This document shows, in pieces, positions 43,835 through 57,316 of a stretch of DNA of 64,000 bases. The notes below the pieces were generated by a model that was not told the DNA's origin, made no database searches, and worked only from the letters and a program-made list of their open reading frames with translations. The stretch lies in NCBI GenBank assembly GCA_015143295.1, contig CM026560.1:8062501-8126500 (forward strand), in the 5' to 3' direction. This stretch comes from Tetracentron sinense. Its lineage: Eukaryota; Streptophyta; Magnoliopsida; Trochodendrales; Trochodendraceae. Within the stretch, counting starts at the first letter, position 1, and the number at the start of each line of letters is the position of its first letter. Position numbers and translations under genes: made by a program.

Positions 43835-45698
43835 TGTCGCGACCCAAAATACCCCCTAGGAGTTAAGGGTAAGTTGACTCGTGACCGCCGTACCATACCT
43901 CCAGTATGATACATAAGGCACACGTGGAAACCTGTCAGAGTACCTGAACATACATAACGGAAACGAAATACAATGCACAGCGGAAAATAAAATACTAAAC
44001 ATAGCGGAAGCAAAATGAATACTCCTATAACTTGGCTCAAGTAAGAACCAACAAGTATACATGTGTGAGAAACCCAAAAGTGGAGTGGACAAACCCCACA
44101 CTCACATAACAAAATGACACAAGTTCTAAGTCGGTCGATCAACAGAAATCGAAGTCACGACTCCTATCTAAAGCACCATCATCATGATAGTGATCCATGG
44201 AAGGCTCCGGGTCACGGTACTCTTCCTCGACCCAAGGTTCTTCGCCACACAAATCGAATGGAACCCGAGCACCTGCCGATCATAACAATATCGACTGAGC
44301 ATGGAATACTCAGTGTATACAAACTAAGAACAATAAAGCGGTTAGGCATGGAGCATACAAGACATGGAGAATGAAATCCGAACAATCCTTAAAGCATGGA
44401 AACCGTGAAAACATATGTGAGATAATATTCGAAACCAAAACTGTAACCGTGTGAGTCAATCGATAATCATAGCCTTATGAGTTCTTGTGAGTTCATGGAG
44501 TTACTTAGAGTCATTATGATCCGTAGAGACATAGAGCATAGAGCAATACCGTAGAGCATTTCCATAGAGCATAACCTTAGAGATCTTAGAGCATTTCATT
44601 GTGATCCGTGGAGCTTGTGAGACGATCTTAGAGCATTATCATAGAGTTTTCTTGTGAGCATGGTATGATCCTTAGAGCTTATGAAACGATCTTAGAGAAA
44701 TCATAGAGTTACTTAGAATCATTCATTATTCGTCTTTTCGTGAAAACCTTTGTTTGCACCTTAAGAAATCCATGGAAACCATCGGTTCATGCGAGACATG
44801 CGAGCATATGCACTTAATAAGAGAAATCATCATATTTAAGCATAGAATCCCTTAGAGGTATTTTATCAAACACTTAGAGTGCATCATAATAGTAATCCTT
44901 CATCCAAGTATATAATCACACCTTTTCATACATAGAATCAATACATATAGATAGGGCATATATGAGAAGAATCATATTTATTAACTAGTAGGATTGCAAG
45001 ATTGTAGTAGAGTGTATCTACCTTAGAGGAATCAATGGGTTTGACTCCCAATGGCTGGAACAAGCAAGAACAGTGAGTTCTTGGTTGGAAATCACCAAGG
45101 GAAGTGGAAGAACCTTGATCTTCCACAAGCTTGATCAACAAGTAGCTCCTCTCCTTCTTCTCTCTCTCAAAATCTCCTAAGATAGGGCACAGAGGGTTTC
45201 TGAAACCCTAAGGCACGAACTCAGCCTATTTATAGGCAAGGGGTGGTGTTTAAAGTCTTAAACACCCTTAATGAAGAAAAACTGCGTATGACCGATCGAT
45301 CGGTGCTATGGACCGAGCGATCGGAGGCTTACCGATCGATCGGTGTTATGACCGAGAGATCGGTCAAAAACACACTCTCTGGAATTTTTCCCCATACAAA
45401 AAAGTTAACCGTGCGATAGCCATCGAGCGATCGGTAGTGGACCGATCGATCGCAGGTAATGACCGAGCGATCGGTGCTCTGTTATGTCTGGACTGTTTTG
45501 ACCATATCTTTTTACTCGCTCGTCGGATTTCGACGATTCAACTTGCGTTGGATCCGTCTTTCGAAAACGAACATTTCTGACGTTTCGGAATTTCCGATTT
45601 CTCCCTTATTTATTAATTAGACTACGAAAACTATGAAAACGGCCAATTAGCTATGAAGGTGCTATTCATTAAGGATGAAAAAAATCCGGGGTGCTACA
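43835..45698 (-). repeat. 5' LTR of element D
   Basis: 1864 bp, same length as the 3' LTR and identical in the stretches compared. Palindrome module 45291-45475, TATA 45227-45234, short PWVEEEY frame 44139-44279, stem-loop 44294-44314. Confidence 0.97.
45291..45475 (-). promoter_or_regulatory. Palindrome module, 5' LTR of D
   Basis: Copy of 38283-38467 at offset 7008, in the LTR expected to promote transcription of D. Confidence 0.9.
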
Positions 45699-45703
45699 CA
45701 GGC

Positions 45704-48185
45704 CATGCACAAACCTATCTATTATAGAAATAAGGCTCTAGGAGTTTAACTCAGACTGAATTATATCAATACCTTTTGGCAAGACAAGACTCAGGCTAAT
45801 TAATTCCTATTCTTATTGATAATGGAAGGTCATAGGGCAATATTATCTCGTAGGATAAATTAGCCCATTTAATTCACTTAATATTTTTCTTGAGGGAAAA
45901 TAGAATATCATGAATAAATTATATATCTAATTCATATATCAAAAGCATTCACAATATTTATTATTGTATCACATGTATAAAGCAGTATACAAACATCATC
46001 ACATGATAATAAATCAAATTTCGTTTAATTAGATCAAACTAATTCCAATGAACTCCCACTAGCCCCAGAAATCTTAATGGATCTAATCCAAGGGTACAAA
46101 TGTTATTTTTAACATCACTGGGCTTTAGATGGTTCATTCATCCATATGATGGACCATTGGTCATACCAAGCACCATGGGCCCAAAATAACAATTATAAAG
46201 TGTCCATGTGCGTCACTAAAGCCCATAAGTCAAAATGGACTATATTACCCTTTAATTCTCTACAAATTAATTTCAGCACATTAGGGTTCACCAACCCTAA
46301 GTTTAAAAGAAATTATGGGAGTCTTTAAACAACTCTCTAAGACCTCTACTAGGGTCCATAAGTGTCACTTAAGTACTTCCCATAATCATGAATATTGTTA
46401 GCTTACATCTATGCCAACTAAGGCACAATTATCTCATAATCATGCAAGTAACATATTTCATGTAAAAATTTCAACATAGACTACATGCATCACGTTCAAA
46501 AGGGCTATAATAATGTGTTTTATTTAAATACAAACTTTTTATGTTTCAACAAAACACATATTATGGGGTTTGATCCAATTATCTAAAATTTGCACAAAAA
46601 CAATAATCACATTATCTCAAGGGTTATGGACTTTTCTAAGCAACTAAAAGCTATAACAAATCATCACATGAAATACATAATATAGCCGCATAATGGGTCC
46701 ACATGATCATGCTATCCTAGAAATCCTACAACTACTCTTGTAGAACGCCTTCCAAGATTTATTCTCCATGCGATCACCATCATCTTCTATCATCATTATG
46801 ATTTCTCCATAGAGAAAAACCAGCAACTCCTAATACTAAGATTACATCATATTCAAAATAAGAAACCTTGAGCAACCACCCAAAATAGGGTGCTCAAGGG
46901 GAGTACAACTCATAAGAAGAAAGAGAAGAGAATAGAGAGAAGAAGAAGAAGGCATGATCATGTAATCCATCCACCATTCAACAAGAATATATATTAACAA
47001 TTCATTAACTATGAATAATAATATGGCATGAAAAATTACTTAGAAAGTTCATAACCTCAATAAGGGTTTTGCTAACCTTAGGGAAACTCTTTCCCATATG
47101 GTTCAGGCCTCTATTAACATTTAATAGAAAAACCCTAGAGCAAAGAAAACAAGCATGTCGAGAATGAATTCTTAGGGCTTTAGATCATCACTAAAAGAAA
47201 ACTATTTTCCTTTAATGCTTGAGAAATCATTGAGAGAAACAATTTCTCTAAAATTTAATCTAACCCTAAAATTCATCCTCATATTCCTCAATTGATAAAC
47301 AAATAGAAAACACCATATTAAATTCGGCTAGGCTAGGGATCTAATCCCTTCCATTTTATTTTGATCTAATAACTATTAAAAGACCAAAATAAAAATCAGC
47401 AAATTGCTAATTTTTATTATCACTTTATATTGATTCCAAAATAAATTCAAAATCAATAATAGGTGATTTCAAAATTTTCCATAAGGGCCAACTGCTTTAG
47501 GGATTATTTGATTTAACAATTAAATAAAATAATACCCTAAACAATAGTATTAAATGTCCATAAAATAATTGATCTCTATCAATTAAATTTCACTTGAGAT
47601 AAAACCCTGTATCTCAACCAATGGCATTTATGTAATTACTTGATTAACTATTAATCAACTAAAAACTTATAAATACTATGTAGGCAGTCACTCTGAGCAC
47701 ATGTAATTGATCTAATCAACTACAATAATTATGGTATTATTCCCATAAACTTTTTAGGGAACCATAAAAGATATCATAATTAACATTTAATTAAATGATA
47801 GCCCGTGGACTCGAAGCAGATAATTAAACAATTTAATTAAATCTCAGCCCGTGCTCTTGAATCAAATAATTAAACTATTTAATAATGAGCCCATTAAACG
47901 ATTTAATAGCACCCATGCTCTCAAATCAAAGAAGGAAGTTAGAAAAATTGAAAGCTTTTTGGAAAATTAATTTAGCAAAACTCTATTCCCACTTTAGATT
48001 TAGACTCAAGTTTTGCCCCTCAAAACGATTGATTTGGCCAAAAGTTCTTACGAAAGTTGTAGATCTGTTCGACGGCTTCGAAACGTTGTACTGTGGACAT
48101 AAATAGGACTTACGCACAAAAGTTATGGCGAAATACGAAACTATATCGCTTCCTTTTTTCCCCCCTTTTCCCCCCCCCCCTTTTA
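45704..48185. other. AT-rich unassigned region (probably copia E interior, then LTR-like DNA)
   Basis: Continues the sequence interrupted by D. No convincing ORF. Near 47800-47915 two or three imperfect units with AGCCCGTG..CTC and ATTAAACNATTTAAT occur. 47985-48150 has wording typical of plant LTR U3 regions (GAAAGTTGTAGATCTGTTCG, CTTCGAAACGTTG, CAAAAGTTATGGCGAAA). It ends in a C/T-only tract (48152-48183) beside the satellite. Confidence 0.45.
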
Positions 48186-48312
48186 ATCTTGTATTGCACT
48201 ACTCCAAATTTGGGAGTTTTTTTCGAGCGAATCCAGGCCTTACCCGATATAGGGCCCGAACTCCCGAATCCATTCTTGTATACTATCTTCCCCAACCTAC
48301 ATCGTCCTGCCA
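48186..48312 (+). repeat. Satellite array, first (edge) unit, before LTR H
   Basis: Diverged partial satellite unit (GAGTTTTTTTCGAGCGAATCC, then CCAACCTACATCGTCCTGCCA) that resumes at 50736 after LTR H. The last six bases (CTGCCA) are duplicated on the other side. Confidence 0.8.
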
Positions 48313-48515
48313 TGTAGCACCCCGGACTTTTTCCTCCTTAAATGAATAGCACTTTCGTAGCTATTGACCGTTGTTGTAGTCTAATTAATAAATAAGGGAG
48401 AAATCGGAAATTCCGAACGTCAAAATGTGCGTTTTTCGAAAGACAACCACTCAAGTGAATAGTCCAATCCGACGATCAGTCACAAGATCTGGTCAACCCG
48501 TCCAGACCTACAGAA

Positions 48516-48719
48516 ACCGATCGCTCGGTTCCAGTCAGCGATCTATCGCGTCCATCACCGAATCGATCGGTAGCTATCTGTCCGCACGTTCGAAATTTTT
48601 GTATGGGAAAATTTGCCAGAGAGTGAGTTTTTGACCGGTCTCTGATCAGGGGGATCGTCATAAACACCGATCGCTCGGTAGGCAACCGATCGATCGGTCA
48701 TAACCACCGATCGCTCGGT
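48516..48719 (+). promoter_or_regulatory. Palindrome module (3 + box + 4) in LTR H
   Basis: Copies at 48516, 48537, 48557, about 48634 (degenerate), 48666, 48685 and 48706; box at 48601-48623 (GTATGGGAAAATTTGCC). Slightly longer than in A because of small insertions. Confidence 0.8.
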
Positions 48720-49708
48720 CTTCGCGTTTTTGCAGAAATTTCAGTAAGGGCGTTTTCGTCTTTTGGGTGTTAAACCCTTACCCATAAGGGTTTGCTCGAC
48801 CCTTTGAGGCCTCACTTACAACATTTGAGGGATTTTGAGAGATAGAGAGAGAAGAGGAGAAAGTTCTAACCTAGGGTTTGGTTTTGAGAAGGAAATCAAA
48901 GGGGGTTTAAGAACCATAGCTCACCCCAACTCAAGTTGCTTCAAAATCGAGGCTCAAGCTCATGTGTGAACCGTTCTCCAAGTTAGGGCAGTAAACCAAG
49001 CACGTTTTTGAAAGGGGTTTCTTCCCTAACTTGAATCTCCTTCAAGCAAAGGTGTTCTTCTTCCAAATAGAGCTTCTATTTCAAGGTTTCTTCAAGAACA
49101 AGCCTTGATCTAAGGTTAGTACACCCTACTAACTTACCCTAGCAATAAATCTAGGTTTTTCCTTATGAAATATGATTCTTGTTAGTGTGTTTTATTCCTT
49201 ACAAAATGTGTCATCTATAATAAATATAAACAAGATAAAGAAAGAGTAGGGATGCTTGGATGGAGGTTGGATACGGCGATTGGATGCCGAATGTGTGATA
49301 TATGATGTGTGGGATGTGGATTGGAAAATGGAGGATGGGCATTGTACAAATAACAAACTTACCCTTGTATGATTGAATGGAAAATATGCATTAAAAAGAA
49401 GGAGATAAACTACTAAGGAATAACGTATGAAAGTGTTTGACAAAATGCCTAAACTATGAATAAATGATCTCAATGAAGGACATAGAAATGGGTTTTATGC
49501 ATGTGTCCTTATAAATGATAAATTGATCAAATGTTATGCAAACTACTTATGTTACTTATGTTCATATCATGAATTGAATTATAATGTCATATTTGGTTAT
49601 TTCCATTATCATGATTGTCACTATGGACACGTACACGAGCACGCATGATAACATGAACCGTGATTTCAAGAGCATGTGCATATAATAAACAACAAGAAAG
49701 CATTGCAT

Positions 49709-50022
49709 AACAAGGAGGTTGGTAGCCCAGGGACATTCGGGTGCTAGCCTCTGGCTCACAAGTGCATTTCATAACAAGGAGGTTGGTAGCCCAGGGAGGA
49801 TTCGGGTGCTAGCCTCTGGCTCACAAGTGCATTTCATAACAAGGAGGTTGGTAGCCCAGGGACATTCGGGTGCTAGCCTCTGGCTCACAAGTGCATTTCA
49901 TAACAAGGAGGTTGGTAGCCCATGGAGGATTCGGGTACTAACCTCTGGCTCACAAGTGCATTGCATATCAAGGAGGTTGGCAGCCCAGGGAGATTCGGGT
50001 GCTAGCCTCTGGCTCACAAGTT
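49709..50022 (+). repeat. 64-65 bp minisatellite in LTR H (5 units)
   Basis: Units start at 49709, 49773, 49838, 49902 and 49967 (AACAAGGAGGTTGGTAGCCC...). The period is not a multiple of three, so the long ORF across it is not a gene. Confidence 0.93.
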
Positions 50023-50310
50023 TACAAGATGGAGGTTTACAAGATGATGATCATGCATTCATGCATGCACGCATACATGATTTCTACGAGGCATACTGGG
50101 ACATGACAAGGGTTTTCAAGCATGAGTTTTATCGGCATTTTCGCATTCATGTACGCACGTCAGGATGCTTGTATTGTGTCATGCCCTATACTGTTTCTTT
50201 GTGATGTTTCTATTACTGCTTGTATGATATTACTATTATGTGTTTTTATTATTGTTATGGTCTGCTAGTAGCTTGTACTCGCTGAGTATTCCATGCTCAG
50301 CCGTACTTTC

Positions 50311-50451
50311 ATGTCGGCAGGTACTGAGGGAGCCCTCGACCCGGAGCCTTGGGTCGAGGAAGAGTATACAGAGGAGAGAGAGTCGGCTATCCCATTACAG
50401 TCTCATGCGGACCGAGACCTCGATGCGTGGCCATACCTCGACTACTGTTGA
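50311..50451 (+). CDS. Conserved short ORF in LTR H (46 aa)
   Basis: ATG at 50311, TGA at 50449. MSAGTEGALDPEPWVEEEY, then a longer acidic tail ending YLDYC. It has the ATG of A and B but the length and Cys end of the D frame, linking the two forms. The stem-loop lies 10 bases upstream. Confidence 0.45.
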   Translation: MSAGTEGALDPEPWVEEEYTEERESAIPLQSHADRDLDAWPYLDYC

Positions 50452-53400
50452 GGGGAGAGTATGAGAGGGTTTGGTGTATTTTGATATTTTGATAGGTGGG
50501 CCTGTCCACCTTAGGCTTAGACATGTCTTGTATTTATGTTAACTTGGAATACTATTTTGGATCATCAGAAGAAATGAAAATTTGTTTACGCTTCCGCATA
50601 TATGATAGCTTTCGTGCTCTGATTATCGTTATGAGTACTGTATTTTATCTTGTGCATTACAGGATGGTTTGTTAGGTTCGCAGTGTGACACCTAAAATAT
50701 CCCTAAACTCCTAGGGGGTATTTCGGGGCGTTACACTGCCATTTCCAAACCGAGGGTCGGATTTCAATCTCATTTCCTCAAAGTGTGTATTTTAGTACAT
50801 CATAAGTGTTGGAGTTGGTTTCGAGCGAATCCGATGCCGTATACTCGATATGGGCGCCGAGACGCCCGGAAGCAATACTTCGGCCTAAACCTACATCGTC
50901 CGGCATTTCCAAACAGGGCTTCGGATTAAAATCCAATTTCTTCTAACGCATGTATTTCATTACATCCTAGGTGTTAGAGTTGGTTTCAAGCGAATCCGAG
51001 GCCGTATGCCCGATATGGGCTCCGAGATGGCCAAAATCCACACTTAGATACTATACTTCGGCCTAAACCTACATCGTCCCGCCATTTCCAAACTGGGGGT
51101 CGGATTTCAATCCCGTGTCTTTTAACGTGTTTATTTTAATACATCGTAAGTGTTGGAGTTTGTTTCGAGTGAATCCGAGGCCGTATACCCGAAATGGGCG
51201 CCGAGACGCCCGGAATCAATACTTGGATACTATACTTCGGCCAAAACCTACATCGTCCCGCCATTTCCAAACCGGGGGTTAGATTTCGATCTCGTTTCTT
51301 CTAACACTGGTATTTCAGTACATCCAAAGTATTGGAGTTGATTTCGAGCGAATCTGAGGCCATATGCCTCATATGGGGGCCGAGACGACCGAAATCCAAA
51401 CGTGGATACTATACTTCGGCGTAAACCTACATAATCCCACCATTTCCAAACCGGGGTTTGGATTTCAATCTCGTTTCATCTAATGTTTGTATTTCAGTAC
51501 ATCCTAAGTGTTGGAGTTGGTTTCGAGTGAATCCGATGCCGTATGCTTGAAATCGGGGTCGAGACGGCCGGGATCCATACTTGGATACCATACTTCGGCC
51601 TAAACCTACATCGTCCCACCATTTCCAAACAGGGGGTCGGATTTCGATCCCGTTTCTTGTAATGCTTGTATTCCAGTTCATCCTAAGTTTTGAAGTTGGT
51701 TTCGAGCGAATCCGAAGCCGTATGCCCGGTATGGGCGCCAAGACGGCCGTAATCCATACTTAGATACTATACTTCGGCCTAAACCTACATCGTCCTGCCA
51801 TTTCCAAACCGAGGGTCGGATTTCGATCCCGTTTCTTTTAACGCATGTATTTCAATACATACTAATTGTTGGAGTTGGTTTGGAGTAAATCCGAGGCCGT
51901 ATGTTCGATATGGGCGTCGAGACGGTCGAAATCTATACTTGGGTACTATACTTCGTCCTAAACCTACATCGTCCCGCCATTTCGGTACATCCAAATTGTT
52001 GGAGTTGGTTTCGAGCGAATCCGAGGCCATATGCTCGATATGGGGGCCGAGACTGCCGAAATCCAATCTTGGATCCTGTACTTGGCCTAAACCAACATCA
52101 TCCTGCCATTTCCAAACTGGGGTTTGGATTTCAATCTTGTTTCATCTAACGTTTGTATTTCAGTACATCCTAAGTGTTGGAGTTTGTTTCGAGTGAATCC
52201 GAGGCCGTATGCCTGATATAAGGGTCGAGACGGCCAAAATCCGTACTTGGATACTATACTTCGGCCAAAACCTACATCGTCCCGCCATTTCCAAACTGGG
52301 GGTCGGATTTCAATCCCATTCCTTCTAATGCTTCTATTTCTATACATCCTAAGAGTTAGAGTTGGTTTCGAGCGAATCCGATGCCGTAGGCGCCGAGACG
52401 GTCGAAATCCATACTTAGATACTATACTTCGGCCTAAACCTACATCGTCCCGCCATTTCCAAACCGGTGGTCGGATTTCAATCCCATTTCTTCTAGCGCA
52501 AGTATTCCAATACATCCTAGATTTTGCAGTTGGTTTTGAGCGAATCCGAGGCCGTTTTCCCGATATGGGTGCCGAGACGCCCGGAATCCATACTTGGATA
52601 CTATACTTCGGTCTAAACCTACATCGTCCCGCCATTTCCAAACCGGGGGTTGGATTTCCATCCGGTATCTTCTAACAATTGTATTTCAGTACATCCTAAG
52701 TGTTGGAGTTGGTTTTGAGTGAATCCGAGGCCGTATGCTCGATATGGGCGTCGAAACGGTCGAAACCCATACTTGGATACTATTGTTCGGCCGAAACCAA
52801 CATGGTCACGCCATTTCCAAATTGAGGATTGGATTTCCATCTCGTTTCTTCTAACACTTGTATTTCAGTACATCCAAAGTATTGGAGTAGATTTCGAGCG
52901 AATTTGAGGCCATATGTCCGATATGGGGGCCGAGACGGCCGAATTCCAAACTTGGATACTATACTTTTGCGTAAACCTACATAATCCCACCATTTCCGAA
53001 CCGGGGATTGATTTCAATCTCGTTTCATCTAACGTTTGTATTTCAGTACATCCTAAGTGTTGGAGTGGTTTCGAGTGAATCTGAGGCCGTATGCCTGAAA
53101 TAGGGGTCGAGACGGCCGAAATCCATACTTGGATACTATACTTCGACCTAAACCTATATCGTCCCACCATTTCCAAACAGGGGTCGGATTTCGACCCTGT
53201 TTCTTCTAATGCTTGTATTCCAGTTCATCCTAAGTTTTGAAGTTGGTTTCCAGCGAATCCGAGGCCATATGCCCGGTATGGGCCCTAAGACGGCCAAAAT
53301 CCACACTTAGATAGTATACTTCGGCCAAAACCTACATCGTCCCGCCATTTCATAACTGGGGGTCGGATTTCAATCCCGTTTCTTTTAACGTAGGTATTTC

Positions 53401-56400
53401 AGTACATCCTAAGTGTTGGAGTAGGTTTTGAGTAAATCTAAGGCCGTATGCTCGATATGGGCGTCGAGACGGTCGAAATCCATACTTGGGTACTATACTT
53501 CGGCCTAAACCAACATCGTCCCGCCATTTCCAAACCGGGGGTTGGATTTCGATCTCGTTTCTTCTAATGCTTGTATTTCAGTACATCCAAAGTGTTGGAG
53601 TTGGTTTCGAGCGAATCCGAGGCCATATGCTCGATATGGGGGCCGAGACTGCCGAAATCCAAAGTTGGATCCTATACTTCGGCTTAAACCTACGTCATCC
53701 CGCCATTTCCAAACCGGGGTTTGGATTTCGATCTCGTTTCATCTAACGTTTGTATTTCAGTACATCCAAAGTGTTGGAGTTGGTTTCAAGTGAATCTGAG
53801 GCCGTATGCCTGATATAGGGGTCGAGACGGCCGAAATCCATACTTGGATACTATACTTCGGCCAAAACCTATATCGTCCCGCCATTTCATAACTGGGGGT
53901 CAAATTTTGATCCAGTTTTTTCTAATACTTGTATTTCATTTCATCCTAAGTTTTGAAGTTGGATTCGAGCGAATCTGAGGCCGTTTGCCCGATATGGGCG
54001 CCGAGACGGCCGGAATCCACACTTAGATACTATACTTCGGCCTAAACCTACATCGTCCTGGCATTTCGAAAACGGGTGTCGGATTTTAATCCAGTTTCTT
54101 CTAACACATGTATTTCAATACATCCTAAGTTTTGGTGTTTGTTTTGAGTGAATCCAGGGCCGTATGCGCGATATGGGCGCTGAGACGGCCGAAATCCATA
54201 CTTGGATACTATACTTCGGCCTAAACCTACATCGTCCCGCCATTTCCAAACCGGGGGTCGGATTTCAATCCCATTTCTTCAAATACATGTATTTTAATAC
54301 ATCATGAGTATTGGAGTTGGTTTCGAGCGAATCCGAGGTCGTATGCCCGATATGGGCCCCGAGACGGTCGAAATCCATACTTAGAAACTATACTTCGGCC
54401 TAAACTTACATCGTCCAGCCATTTCCAAACCGAGTGTTGGATTTCAATCCCATTTCTTCTAATGCATATGATTTAGTACATTGTAAGTGTTGGAGTTGGT
54501 TTTGAGCGAATCCGAGGCACGTATACTCGATATGGGCGCCGAGACGGCCAAAATTCATACTTAGATACTATACTCCGACCTAAACCTACATCGTCCCGCC
54601 ATTTCCAAACCGGGGGTCGGATTTCAATCCCATTTCATCTAACGCATGTATTTCAGTACATCCAAGGTGTTGGAGTTGGTTTCGAGCAAATCCGAGGCTG
54701 TATGCCCGAAATGGGTGCCGAAACGCCCGAAATCCAAACTTGGCTACTATACTTCGGCCTAAACCCACATCATCCCACCATTTCCAAACCGTGGGTTTGA
54801 TTTCAATCTCGTTTCTTCTAACGTGTGTATTTCAGTATATCCTAAATGTTGGAGTTGGTTTCGAGTGAATCTGAGGCCGTATGCCTGATAAAGGGGTCGA
54901 GACGGCCGTAATCCATACTTGGATACTATACTTCGGCCTAAACCTACATCGTCCCGCCATTTCCAAACTTGGGGTTGGATTTCGATCCAGTTTCTTCTAA
55001 TGCTTGTATTTCAGTTCATCCTAAGTTTTGAAGTGAATCCGAGGCCGTATGCCCGATATGGGCGCCAAGAAGGCCGAGATCCATACTTGGATACCATACT
55101 TCGGCCTAAACCAACATCGTCCTGCCATTTCCAAACCGGGGGTCATATTTGAATCCCATTTCTTCTAACGCATGTATTTCAGTACATCCTAGGTGTTGGA
55201 GTTGGATTTAAGCGAATCCGAGGCCATATGCCTGATATGGGTGCCGAGACGGCCGAAGTCCACACTTAGATACTATACTTCGTCCTAAACCTACATCGCC
55301 CTGCCATTTCCAAACCAGTGGTCGGTTTTCGAACCTGTTTCTTCTAACGCATGTATTTTAAAACATCCTAAGTGTTGGAGTTGGTTTTGAGTGAATTCGA
55401 GGTCGTATGCGCGATATGGGCGTCGAGACGGCCGAAATCCATACTTGGATACTATATTTCGGCCTAAACATACATCGTCTCGCCATTTCAAAACCGGGGG
55501 TCGGATTTTAATCCCATTTCTTTTAACGCTTCTATTTCTATACATCCTAAGTGTTGGAGTTGGTTTCGAGCGAATCCGATGCCGTATAACCGATATGGGC
55601 CCCGAGACGGTCGAAATCGATACTTAGATACTATACTTCGGCCTAAACCAACATCGTCCCGCCATTTCCAAACCGGGGGTCGGATTTCAATCCCATTTCT
55701 TCTAACGCAAGTATTTCAATACATCCTAGATTTTGCAATTGGTTTCGATCGAATCCGAGGCCGTATGCCCGATATGGGCGCCGAGACGCCCGAAATCCAT
55801 ACTTGGATACTATACTTCTTCCTTAACCTACATCGTCCCGCCATTTCCAAACCGGGGGTTGGATTTCCATCCGGTTTCTTCTCACACTTGTATTTCAATA
55901 CATCCTAAGTGTTGGAGTTGGTTTTGAGTGAATCCAAGGCCGTATGCTCAATATGGGCGTCGAAACGGTCGAAATCCATACTTGGATACTATAGTTCGGC
56001 CTAAACCAACACCGTCCCGCCAATTCCAAACCGGGGGTTGGATTTCCATCCAGTTTCTTCTAACACTTGTATTTCAAAACATCCTAAGTGTTGGAGTTAG
56101 TTTTGAGTGAATTCGAGGCCGTATGCTCGATATGGGCGTCGAAACGGTCGAAATCCATACTTGGATACTATAGTTCGGCCTAAACCAACATCGTCCCGCC
56201 CTTTCCAAACCGGGGGTTAGATTTCGATCTCATTTATTCTAACACTTGTATTTCAGTACATTCAAAGTATTGGAGTTGATTTCGAGCGAATCTGAGGCCA
56301 TATGCCCGATATGGGGGCCGAGACGGCAGAAATCCAAACTTGGATACTATACTTCTGCGTAAACATACATAATCCCACCATTTCCGAACCGGGGTTTAGA

Positions 56401-57316
56401 TTTCAATCTCGTTTCATCTAACGATTGTATTTCAGTACTTCCTAAGTGTTGGAGTTGGTTTCGAGTGAATCCGAAGCCGTATGCCTGTAATAGGGGTCGA
56501 GACGGCCAAAATCCATACTTGGATACTTTACTTCGGCCTAAACCTACATCGTTCCACCATTTCCAAACAGGGGGATGGATTTTGATCCCGTTTCTTCTAA
56601 TGCTTGTATTCCAGTTCATCCAAACTTTTGACATTGGTTTCGAGCGAATCTTAGGCCGTATGCCCGGTATAGGCGCCAAGACGGCCGAAATCCACACTTA
56701 GATACTATACTTCGGCCAAAACTTACATCGTCCCGCCCTTTCCAAACCGGGGGTCGGATTTCGATCCCGTTTCTTTTAACGTAGGTATTTCTATACATCC
56801 TATGTTTTAGAGTTGGTTTTGAATAAATCCGAGGCCGTATGCTCGATATGGGCGTTGAGACTGTCGAAATCCGTACTTGGGTACTATACTTCGGCCAAAA
56901 CCAACATCGTCCCCCCATTTCAAAACCGAGGGTCGGATTTCAATCCTGTTTTTTCTAATGCGTGTATTTTAGTACATCGTAAGCGTTGGAGATGGTTTCG
57001 AGCTAATCCGAGGCCGTATGCCCGATATGGGCGCCGAGACGCCCGTAATCCATACTTGAATAGTATACTTCGGCCAAAACCTACATCGTCCCACCATTTC
57101 CAAATCGGGGGTTGGATTTTTATCCTATTTCTTTTACTTGGATACTATACTTTTGCCTAAACCTACATCCTCCTGCCATTTTCGAACTGGGTGTCGGATT
57201 TCAATTCCGGTTCTTCTAATGCTTGTATTTCAGTTCATTCTAAGTTTTGAAGTTGGTTTCGACTGAATCCGAGGCCGTATGCCCGATATGGGCGCCGAGA
57301 AGGCCGAAATCCATAC

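Larger units (their letters stand above)
36822..45703 (-). mobile_element. Complete, apparently intact Ty3/gypsy Tekay-type element D
   Basis: Element proper 36827-45698 (8872 bp), flanked by CAGGC at 36822-36826 and 45699-45703. LTRs (36827-38690 and 43835-45698) are both 1864 bp, and I found no difference in the stretches compared (constant offset 7008). Primer site, gag, gag-pol intron-like segment, pol and polypurine tract are all present without stop or frameshift. This is the only complete open element in the window and may be capable of movement. Confidence 0.97.
48313..50735 (+). mobile_element. Solo gypsy LTR H inserted in satellite
   Basis: 2423 bp, TGTAGCACCCC...GGGGCGTTACA, with CTGCCA on both sides (48307-48312, 50736-50741). 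It carries the palindrome module, leader with ACCTAGGGTTTGG, 64-65 bp minisatellite, stem-loop (50281-50301) and PWVEEEY ORF. No internal element sequence. A six-base duplication is unusual, as five is standard for gypsy elements. Confidence 0.92.

Noticed and set aside
49709..50022. Possible CRISPR-like array of spaced repeats
   Set aside because: Whole units repeat without unique spacers, and the context is a plant LTR.
49719..50204. 161-codon ORF across the LTR H repeats
   Set aside because: It is the 64-65 bp minisatellite read through; the frame changes from unit to unit.
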